Source of the DNA: Candidatus Heimdallarchaeota archaeon
Lineage (GTDB): Archaea; Asgardarchaeota; Heimdallarchaeia; Heimdallarchaeales; Heimdallarchaeaceae
Assembly: GCA_016839945.1 (NCBI GenBank)
Contig: JAEOTE010000007.1
Span: forward strand, 85,959 to 149,958
DNA length: 64,000 nucleotides
Reading direction: 5' to 3'
The notes under the pieces were generated by a model that saw nothing but the letters and a program-made list of their open reading frames with translations, was not told where the DNA came from and did no database searches. Positions 29,167-41,100 of this stretch are shown in pieces (position 1 is the stretch's first letter; each line of letters begins with the position of its first letter). The position numbers were made by a program, and so were the translations under genes.

Positions 29167-32100
29167 TTATTTTACCTCCTTATTTTTGTTTTGAGATGTT
29201 GATTTAGAAGTATTGCTCTTCGAGTTTTTTTGAGAAACATCAAGCAATGTTGTTTGTTTTCCTTTTGTTGCTTTAGGTATAGTTGCAGTTTGTTTAATTA
29301 CTACTTTTGGCTTAGTTACTGTCTTAGATTTAGTTGCAGTTGATGATTTTGAAGGTGTTTTTGCAGCTGTTTTAACAGGTTTCTTCTTCTTTGGCTTGAG
29401 TTTTGCCTTGGGTAATCTATTCTTAAGATTTTTTATTGAAAGATAGCTAAGGTTTGTTTTCTCATCCATGTTTGTTGATGGATAGACAACAAACTCCTTG
29501 ATGGTTTTGACTCCCAACACTGTTATTTGATTTCTCGCTTCTGACTCCACTTCAAGATTTCTTAATGGTTTTTCTAAGAACTCTTTTAGGTCTTTTACAC
29601 CTTGTTCTTCAAGCAGAGGATTCTTTACTATACTAGGTTCTGGAAATACTAATTGTTGTATTGTTTTTATCCCAGCTTTGTTCAGCTGAGTTATTAATTC
29701 TTCACTCAGGAAAGGATGAGTTTTTCTTATTAAAACAACCTCTTTTTCTGCATCCTTTATGGAATCCTGTGTAAAGTTTGAGAAGTAAGTTCTCAATTGA
29801 CTTACCTGAATCCCAGTTATTTTGGAAAGACTTTGTGCAGTTTGTGCAAAAATATCCCAAAGTGTATGAATATTGTTCTTATGAAGTTCAGCTACACTTT
29901 GTGGATTGTCACTAATTATATCACTTAGATAATAAAATGGTAAATCTAGATTTCGTTTTATCCTTGAAACCTGAATACTATTCAACTTTGAGGTTTTCAC
30001 AATCAGTTCTTCGGAAACATTCAAATGTGCTATAGTTGTATATCCCGATTTGATTAACAGTTTTCTAATATTAGCATCAAATAATCCTATTTTCTTGACA
30101 CTGTAACTCTTACTCTTCAATGTTTCATTGACTAACTGGCTATTCATCTTATCTTGAAGAGACTTTACAATTGCTTGCTCTTGTTCAGTTAGACTTACGC
30201 TTATCGCTTTTCTTATATCTGGAATTGAAACAAAATCAATAACTTGGATTATACCTTCGTTATGGAATTTTTCCAAAAGTCTTGGTTGATTAATGAATAT
30301 AAGCATTGGAGCTCTTAACTTCTCGATAATTTTCACAATTTCAGAAGAATAGTCTTTAGGATCTTTGCTTTCAATATATTCAAGTAAAATTCCTATAGTT
30401 CGAATATCTTCTTTGCGTAGGAATGATAGTATTTCTTTGTCCTTTATGAACGAACTAAGTCTCTTCTGTTCAGAAGACATCATCCTTTCCACTCTTGTAG
30501 AGGAAAGTTTAGGTAGAAGAGATGTACATGTTGTTTCATATTCTATTTCACTTAATGATTTACAGTAAATTAAGAAATCAAAAACAGTCTGAAGCTTCAT
30601 CTTATTCATTAAGTCATAAATCTTCTTATTTTCTCTAACAGGTGGAAGAGAAAAAAGATCAGTTTCTACCATGTTCTTTAATGAATCTGAGGTCTTCCAA
30701 ACACTGCTTGTTTTTGATTTAGCTTGTTTATTGAATACAAGCGCTTCTTCAACTGATAGGATAAAACCTTTCTTAAGGATGGAAATATTGCTTCCTGAAA
30801 GTAAATCTTTAGGTATGCTTGTTAGGCTTCCTTCCAACTCCTTCAAAGTAATTAATGAGATATTCCTTAGATTTCTTAGGAAAACTGGATCAGGGATTTG
30901 GCTCTTAATCTTATTATAATCCTCTAACAATAATTCGTCTATACTCCTATAGGGAAGTTTTGAGATGATATCAACTTTCAACCTGTTTGGTTGAAGTAGG
31001 ATTATTGTTCTTTTTAGATGATATGAGAGTTCATTATACTTCTTGCTTATCTTAGAATGAAGCTTTGAAATTGTTTTATTATAGAGTTCTTTTTCATGTT
31101 TTTGCAATAACAAAAGGTATTCTATTGAGGAATCTGACATATCAAGTTTTTGATCTTTTGATTCAAGATTTAATACTTGCATCAGAGTTATACCTTTATT
31201 GAAAATAGAATTAATGGCATTTTGAATATCTTCTCTTTGTTTTTTGGTTACACTTATCTTATTGAGATTCATTGATAAATATGCTAAATCTAGTAGATTG
31301 AGAGAATATTCAGTTTTTGATACTAAATCCTTAAGCACTAACTTTTCAAATACTTTTATTTTATCAAGTAAATAATTAGGAATCTTATCTAATGATACTT
31401 CTTCATCAAAAAGATCGGAGTAATACTTGATACTTCTCTGATTTAGAATCGCTATATCCTTTGCAGAGAATATCTTACTTTCTTTTATCACTGGATGGCT
31501 TCCAAAATTACTGCTTGTTAAAGAGTATCTTATTTTTTCAACTTCTGCTTGTTTTAATAAGAGAATTGAAGCAAGTTCTTTGTTAGTTAATAGATAAAAT
31601 TCTTCTAAATTCTTAACATAGTTCTGTATGTTTTTCCAACTCTTAATTGTAACATCAGGAAGGAGTAAAAGCTCAATGGGTAGTTTTAGAATTCTCTTTA
31701 TTTTGTTTGCCAGAGATTTGGAAAATGTGAACGTTTCTTTGTTTAAAGCAAAAATCAAATCATCCATTGTTGAATAATGTTTCTGAATTTCTTTCTTTGT
31801 TTCAGAATCGAAAATTTTCACTCTGCTTAACTGTACTTTCTTCTTAACATCTGTTTCAATTTTCTTGTAAGTTAGTGAAGAGGTAATTTCTAGGATTTTA
31901 TCTTTCAATTTAGCAGGGGACAATATCATCCAAGAAGAGATGGGTTTTATTATGAGATCTCCTATAGTGTAAATACTCTTATCTTCTAAAATCTGTAGAT
32001 CTGCCTTTGTTAGAACAGCGAGTGAGGAAATGGGTTTGGAGAATGTTTGTTCAATTTTGAGACCCAAATCCGATAGTGAATCCTCTTTTTGATATAGTGT

Positions 32101-35100
32101 TGTTATTAAATCCAATATACTCTTAATTTTTGTTGTTTTTGTTTTCTTTGTGAACAATTCTTTAACATCGCTTTCCTCTATGTATTGATCTTTGGATATA
32201 TAATTAGCTATTATACCTTCTTTTGATGCTAAGTAGTCTCCTAAGAATCCAACAATATTTGCTTTTTCTGTAGCATCACTTGTTTTCATTAAATCTCGAA
32301 AAGTTACTATTCCAGAATCTAAATAGTTGCTTTTTATTTCATTTAGATTCTTTTGATTGATTTTTGGATAATAAAGGACAGAAGTGTTATAGACTTCTTC
32401 TGCTTTATTTTGAATTTGTTTAATCTTTTTCTCTGAAACTAACCAGTCGTAAATTGTGTTATTCATTAAATCCTCGAGATTGTAAATTCCTATAGATTTC
32501 AGATAATTTCTGTCTTGAGCTGATAGGAAGAAAATTTCTTTCAAGTTTTGTTCTGCAACGGAATCTATTCGTTGAACAATCGAATCTACTTTGAAATTCT
32601 TAATAGTATTTTGAATAGTTGTGACTTTTACTTTTGAAGTAGTTGCAATAACTTTAGGAGATAGATAGAAGATATCTGCAATAATATTAACACCTGCAGA
32701 TTTCATTTTCTCTAAATCTTTAGGATCAAAATCTAGAAAGCGTAGATTCGCCAATAAATATGGAGTAATTTTCTTGAAAATGACTTCATCATCTTTGAAT
32801 GTAGGTGATGTCAATATTGATTTGTATGAAGAATATCCTTTGTTTGATAAATCAACTTCTAATTCGGATAATGGTTCTTTAAATCCCTCTTCTTTTATAC
32901 CTTTTATTAACGAGAGAGAGAGAATAATTTCATCTTGAATATTCTTTGGTAATTTATTAAGGAATATCAAATGCTCAATGATGGTTGTGAACCCTTTTTC
33001 ATAACAATAATCTAGTGACTCTTTTGTTATTGAGGATAAATAGCTGATATTATTGGATAATTGACTTCTGTAGTCATCAACTTCTTTTCCTTTTACTTTA
33101 CTATTAGTTACGATATGACTAACAGGAACGAAGAAAAGATGCTCAACTGTTGTTATACCTATTTGAAGGAGAGAAGTTGCTGTCTTCTTTGGTAATCCCA
33201 ACATTTCAATTGAGATACCAAACTTATCAATTTTCTTCAGGTTTTTAACAAGATAATCTGGTTCTTCTTTCTGTTTTGTAATAAGCTTACTAAAACTTGC
33301 TGGCCAATTCTTCTGAGGTATAGCTAACAAATCGTTATATGTTGTTATATTACTATTTAACAAGTCTTTAATTTCTGTATCTTTCAGCTTTAATGATTTT
33401 CCAATTAACGTTATTGGGGTTAATAAAATAGAGATGAGTTTTACAAGATTTTTCTTTTCCTCAATAGGTATTGGTATTAAATCAAGATTAAGCTCTGATG
33501 CTTGAACTAGAGATACACAACCATACTCGGAAAGAATGGTTTTGGTTTCCTTTGTTATTTCAGAGAATAGGCTTAAATCAAGACCTATTAATTTTACATT
33601 TTCTTCTAATGATTTAATATCAATAGTTGTTTTAATGGTCCTTATTTTTTCTTCTGCAACATTGATTAGTTTGGCTAAGAGTGGAGCTGGAATGAGAAGG
33701 AATTGGTAAAGGTTTCGAATGCCATTGTGTTTTAGTTTTTCTATTTGTTTGGAAGTTAGGTTACCTATATAGGATAATGGAATACTTTTTAGTGATAGAA
33801 GTAGAGGGCAAACTTCTGAGAGTAATTCTCTTTTTTCTACAATCTTACTATCTAGTGATAAAAGCTCATCTAGATAGAGTATTTTTTCATCCTTTAATCT
33901 CTTAATAAGAGCTGAATCTGAAACAATCTTAATATCAGAGAGTTTGATCGCCCATTCTGGAGGGCTTATCTGTATAACTATACTATTAAGAACCTCTACT
34001 ATTTTAGAATGCAGATCATGATTTTCCTCTTTCTCTGATAAACATAATAATCCTGATACAATGTTGTTACAATCGCTTTGAGACAAAATATTCAATTGTG
34101 CAATGTTAAGCTCAACGTTAGAAATGAGCCATGAAATTGGCTTAAACATATTTGAAGTGATTATTCTGATTAATGATTTCTCGATATCTCCAAAATCAAA
34201 AACTGGGTGAGGTATGAAATCTACTAATAATAGAGCACTTGATAATCCATATTTCATAAATTGTTCTTCTGCTTTATTTGGAAAGGAGAGAGCATGATCA
34301 ATATAGTATGAAAATGTTTCTGACATTCTTGTACTCAAATTAAATTCTCTTTGGAATATTCTTATTTGCTTTGCTACAGCTTTTGGTATACCAATTATTG
34401 TGTTGACATTTGTTGAGAGAAGTTCAATAACATGTTTAATACCATTATTCCATAGAACTCCTTTAGAAGAAATATCAAAACCTGGTAATGCAAGAACATT
34501 CAAACACAGAAAGCTAACTAATTGTTCAATAAATGCTATGCTTGAGATTTTTTCTATTCTTTCAGATTCTGATAGTTGTAGCAGTGCATCTGGGATAAAA
34601 CCAAATATATCTTCTACAGCTTTTTTTGTTGGATCGAATTCAAGAGATTTAAGCAAGTTGATTATAGGTTCGTTAAGGGTTAATGTTCTACCTTTTGAAA
34701 GTGTGAAAGTGCCTTTCCTAGCTGAACTTATGGTTTTTGGAATTGAACCATTCAAGGCTCGTTTCAAATCCTTATCTGAACAATTAAAGAGATCAATCAA
34801 CCTCAGAATTCCTTCACTAGTTAAGTTTAGTTTCTCCTCTGAAGATAACTCTGAAATTCGGTAAATTGAGATGTGACACGCGTTTAGAAAATCTCTCATA
34901 TAGTCCCCAGAGACACTCAATGTAGGATATGCTTGATAATTTGAACTATACAAATCTTGAACATGTATTTTTCCAGATTTAAGTAGAGAATTAATTTTTC
35001 CCTTTGATAAAACAAAGAAGTTTACTAACTCGACACCTTTTCGTTTAACTTCTTTCATCAAATTAGAAGGAGTGATTTTGTCCAAGTATGTTTGCACTTT

Positions 35101-38100
35101 TTTCTCTGACATGTTTAGTAAAAGAGAGATTGTAGAAACATCCTCTGTAATAAAGGAGAGGATATCACCTACACCTGAATATATAAGCTTCATTACATGA
35201 TGATTATCTAAACCAATAAAAGCTACAGAAGAGCGATATAGTTGCACTTCTCTAAAGATATCTAATCGAACTAGAGCAGGACGAGATTCTCTTATTTCTT
35301 CCATTCTTGATATAAAGTCTTGTACGGAGTTGATACCTATATCTAGTAGTTTTTCGAGATAATCTTCCTCAATTGAAGGACAAACAGTAAGAGGTATAGC
35401 AGAACTAATTCTTCTTTCTGATAACTCATCGAATGATATGAGATCTAGTGCATGAAACTCTTTGTATATTGGATTTTGCGTAATTGTAAATAACTCATCT
35501 CTATTCAATAAAGCAAGATCTATAACGGAATTTATTTCATGATACTCCAGACGTTTAATTTCATCATAAGATAGAAAGCCTATGAATCGGATTGAGCCAG
35601 ATAAGAGTTCTTTTGCTTTCTTATATACGTCAACTTGAAGTATTTCAGAGATACCTAACAAAGATGCTGAATAGAAGAGAGTTTCAATATCTGTAATCCC
35701 TAAATCTTTTAGCTCATCTAGTTTTTTCTCTGGTATTAGTTCTGATGGTCTTATTAAGTGAGATTGTGATAAACGGAAGGACACAATATCGGTGTAGGTT
35801 AGACCTTCTTTTATTTCTCTTATTTGTTTCTGGGAAAAACCAGAGATTTCTGAGAGTTGCTTTTCTGGAAGTGAGAAGAAATCAATCAATGTATTAATTG
35901 AAGATTTGCTCAACTTGAGAGTAAGTTCTCTTGGAAGCCCCATGGAAGCTATTGGGATTGCTAATTCCATTATTAGTTTATTAAGAGAGTCAGTCTCCAT
36001 TAAACTTGAGAAGAAAGGCGAGAGGGCAGAATGTTCCTCCAGATTTATTTCAAATACATCACCAATTATGACGTTTTTGTATTCTTCTCTACGAGCTTTT
36101 CTGATCTTAGTGAAGAAGGGTGTGATTCTAAGAGGTAACTCTAAAATTGATCGAATTAATGTTAGATTATAATGATCTGTAAGGTATTGTTTGTCTTTAC
36201 CAGTTAAGTCTTTTATAACTTTTGGATCAGTAATAACATCTGATAACGTTTTATTTTCTACTTCTTGAATAACCCTGTTGAAATATGATGAATTATATAC
36301 AGATGCAGGTAGTTTAGCGAAGTAATGGAAAGCTTGCATTACTATTATTTTTGAAGAATATGTAGAAACAACTCTGTAAAGCACTGGGTCTTTAAGATCT
36401 ATATCAGGAATGAAAAGTAATTGGTAAACATAATGGATATCATTTTGTTCTAAAACCTCTAATGAAAATTCTGAAATCTCTGTAAAAATCTTCAAAGGTA
36501 AGGTGAGGTATTTCTTAACAGCTGATATCTTTATCCACAATTCTGGATTAGAGAAATAATACTGTTCTTCTATAGTATAGAATATTTCTTGAATTGTTTG
36601 GAATCTTTCAAAGTGGAATATTGAATCTTTACTCAATAATCTTTGTTCAAGTTTATCAAACAATTGAGTTTCAAAAGCAAAAATACCCTTTTGTTCATAC
36701 ATTGCTTGAATGCTTGAGGATGTCAGAGAAGTTATTATACTTTCAGCATCCTTTGGAGAGATTTTTATGAGTTTGCTTAGTTTTTGAGATGATGCAAGAA
36801 TAAACTCAGATATTGTTTTTATTCCATTTTCTCTTAGAATTTCTGTTTGACTAAATGAGAGCGATGGTAAGAAATAAACAGGTAGTGAGAAGTAGCCAAA
36901 TATATCTGAAAAGTCTAAAGCACTTTTTATTGTTTCAAATCTTTCATCTGGTATTCCTGTTTTTTCCATCAGAACTTCAGGAGAGGATAACATAAAACCA
37001 AGTAAAGTCCTTATTTTTGCTTTTTCTAATAGTTCTATGATTTCAGGATCTAGCATATCAGAAATATGATCCAAAGATAGATTCAAGATAGCTTTAAAGG
37101 ATTCAATAACATCCCATGGTAAAATTTCCTCATTCCACTTATCTTTTGAAGTTGAGAAGTATAAATCCTCAATTGTCATTATGTTATTTTCATCCAACAC
37201 TCTGACAATTCTAGGTTCTAATATTCCTAATTCAGAAAGGTCAATTCCAGTATCACTTATTCTAACATTCCTTTGAAGAAGTATAGCTTCTTCATTATCT
37301 ACTCCTAAGAAAGAAGCAATATCTTCAGATTTACTTACTAGTAAATCAATAATTTTAGTGATTCCATTATTTCTCAAAATGTTGAGTTGTTGGGTTGTCA
37401 AGGTTCTAGTTTGGACCTCTTCTATTTCTTGTGTTTCTTCGGATTCTTCAACTTGAACAGTTTTCTTGATGATTTTCTCCCATGTTACTAGTGTTAAAGG
37501 AGACCTCAGTAGCTTTCTGAACTTATCAATGACATTCCAGTTAACTACTGCTGAAGAAAAAGTGAGAGGGTGGGCTAAGTAAAAAATCTTATCCACTGTA
37601 TCATAGCCAGAAAGTATTAGTGATACAATTTCGTGTGAAGAAAATCTCTCTGATTCTTCGTATTCAAATGATATTAGAGAAGTATATTTATTTCCTGATT
37701 TTTCAAAGAAATGAGTACCTTTTTTCTCAATTGCGAAAACATCTATTAATTGCTGGGTTTCTTGAGTAGACCTTACTAAAGTAGCTGCTAACTCATCAAT
37801 AGTATATTCAAATAATTGATGAATAGCTGTTATCCCTCTGTTCCTTAATTTATCAAAATCTTCAAGAGTTAACTTACTTATTCTAGAAATTGGTAAACCT
37901 AGAGTTTGAACGAATTCATCATATTCACTAATTAGTAAGATTTCCTTACTAAATTGATCAGTTTCTGAAAATGTTCTATTCTTGATATTATTGTGAAGCT
38001 CAATAACAAGTTTTCTTTCTTTAGCAGTGTTTAACTCAGATTCAATAATTTCTGGAATAAGATCTAAAAATTGTCTTACTGTTACAATATTTCTTAATTT

Positions 38101-41100
38101 CAAACGAAGAAGAGCTTCTGTAAGCAGAGATAAATCCTTGAATTTGTCTGGATATAGTTGAGTAAGTTCGATTATTTCCATATTCGCTAATTGATTTAAA
38201 TGTCGAATATTTTCCCAAAAACCTGTATTCAATGTTGGTTTTTCAGTAGGGTAAACACTGTATAGATCTTGGATTGTTAGGTTATGTTTTTCTATGAATT
38301 GAACTAATCTTGGATATTGGTTACTAAGTAAACTCAAACTCTTTCCAAATTCTGTTCTATTCTTTTTTACTTCTTCTTCACTTATTGATTGTTTTAAATC
38401 CTTTACCCTTTCTTCTGATATGTTTAATACATCAGATAAATCAGAATTAGACCAGATTGAGAACCTGCCAATACAGTTTATTCCTATTTCTTGCAATAAA
38501 TATGATTGCCTTCTTAATGAAGGAAATGCAAAAGATATAGGAGTTAATAAAAGATTTGCAGTTTCTAGATATGTTCTTTTTGCTTCTCCTGTTAGATTGT
38601 AAGCTTCAGGAGGATTGTAAAAAATTTCCTCAATAGATACTATTCCTGCAGTTTTTAGTGTTTCTTGATGTTTTATCCATTTGAATATTGGAGTTCCAAG
38701 ACTCTTTTTTATTCTCTCAACATCTTTTTTTCTCAAACCTAACTTTCTTAATTGAGGTGATGGAAATGCTAAGAATGCAGTAGTTGTAAAAATTTGAAGA
38801 TTAACTAATTGTTGCTCAATATCCTTTGGTATTACTTTAACGTGAGACAAATCTTTATCTTTCTTTGACTCTCGAATGTGAGATATTAATTTGTGTTTTG
38901 ATTCCTTGAGTAGTAGATCACCTATCAATTTGTAATCTCTTTTCAAAATTGATGCTGTGGGTAAAGAGATTAGGTTAGTAAGAGTCTTTATACCTTTTTG
39001 AGATAGAACCTTTATGGCTTCTGTTTCCTCTTCCCTAAGTATTTCATCAGAAATTAACTCAAATTTAGATAGTTCAATAGATTCTGAGGATTTGACTAGA
39101 GTATCTAGAAAGGTATTGTACAAATTCCTCTCTAGTTCCTTTATTACAACAAGATCATCTAGTTTAGCATTAATTAAATCCTCAATTGTTTTTATTTTTC
39201 TTCTATGAAAAGCGTTCTTAGTATAAGCATCTGTCCAATCAGGTTTCATCTTAGTTACATTGGTCTTAGAAAATGTAGGAAACTTATCACATAGTTGAGA
39301 AAAAATATTTTGCAGGTAATTAACTAAAACAGCTGTTACTTCTGTTTGATAGTTTACTGAATATGGTAATTTTGTTTGGTAAAGAAATTCTTCAATGGTT
39401 GTATCTTGAGATATCAAACCTTTAGAATTATCTTTTAGATACTCAAAAGTTGGAAATAGTGTATCTATTTTTATGTCATCAACTTTGGTGAGTGAAGCCA
39501 GAAGTTGTTTTCTTTTTTCTGATTTAGCTTTACTTGTTTTATCCTTGGTTAGTAAGTACTGATGAAGGAGCTGTTCTTTTTTATTTTCGAAAAGTTTCTC
39601 TAGTAATCCAGTAACTGTTTGTAGTTTGTTAAAATCTGTAGCGAAATAATGGTAACTGTTTTGTATCCATCTTCGATATAAAGCCTCTTTTAATGTGATT
39701 ATAGTTTTTTCATTTTGAGTAAATCTTCTTTCTATAGTTCTACTTACAAAGAGTTTAGGATCAAAACTAGGGCTCATTCCCTCTCTATCAAGTTCAGATA
39801 TCGTTCTAAGTTTGATATTGTAGATATCTTGTTTAGTAAGTTCTAACAGTTTTGCTATATTATCAGATGGTGTTATGAGAAAATCAGAAATAGATTCAAT
39901 ATTGTTTGTTCGAAGAACTGATTGAATTCTTGATGGACACCATACATTAGCACCAAATAATCTTCTTCCCAAAGGCATGAAGAGCTTAACTTTTTTTGTT
40001 GCACCATGAGCCAAGGCCGCAGCAATTCTGTCAGTTTCTAACCTAAAATCAGTATAATTAACTGCTTCATCTTCTAAAATTTTTGTTAGATTATCTATGA
40101 TTATTGGTGCAGATCTTACAAAGCGTGATAATCTTGCATGCTCTCTTCTTCTTCTTTTAGCTCTGCTTAAAAATGTCTTTAGTCTTCTCCCCAACTGCAT
40201 TAATGCTAATCGTATCTCTTCCTCAATCTCAGGAACAATGGATATATATTCTTTACTTGTTTCTGGAAAAGGAATCTTAGTACTTACTACTGATACAGCT
40301 ACAGCTAGAGGATCAGATTGCCTTGTTAACCCATATTCATTCCATCTTATTGAAGAAACAGTATGAGAAATAACATCGTTCCCTGCTCCAAATATGAGTG
40401 GGATACGATTTGCGTACCTATAAATTATTTTATTATCTTGAACGGTAGCTCCCTTTACTTGCGAAGCTTCATTTACTCCCCCTCCATAACCTATTGCTAC
40501 TTCTACAACAAAGGGATGACCAGAATAAGCTTTAGGAGCTCTTGTTACAGCTTCTACAAATTTAGGTTCCAGTTCTTTTTCTAAACCCCTCCTTAATCTA
40601 TTCGATCCTAATGGTGATAAAGCAGTACCTTTTGGATCATCAAACTGAAATATTCTATCTCTTTTTCTTTTAACATCTTTCGCTTCTTGGTAAGCTTTTA
40701 CAAAACCTTCATGAACTATTCTTCTGATTTCGTGAGAGGTAATATCTTTTGGAGATTTGTTTGGATCAATCTCTAAAAGTTGGAAGAAACCTTCTGCTAT
40801 TTCCTCATTTACTCCCATGAATTGTGTTGCTAGAAATTGCTTGAGTGTTTTGCTTTGACTTGCAGTTAATTCTGCCTTGAACTGAGTAATATCACACCCC
40901 CATGGATGAATTTTAACTGGTTGAGGAGGGGGAGGCATATCATCTACAACACTAAGAAAGTCCAGATCTTCATATTCACCTTCTTTATCTGCAGGAACTT
41001 TGATTTTAAAACTGGAATAAGGGGTAATAATTGCTAATTGCTTAAAATATTCTTTTACGCTATTCTTAGCAAGCCTCCATGCTCCTGTAAAAGTGATTGA

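Noticed and set aside
34400-34864. Plus-strand 154-aa ORF and similar short ORFs inside top6B
   Set aside because: Antisense to a 12.5-kb clearly coding ORF; no family motifs
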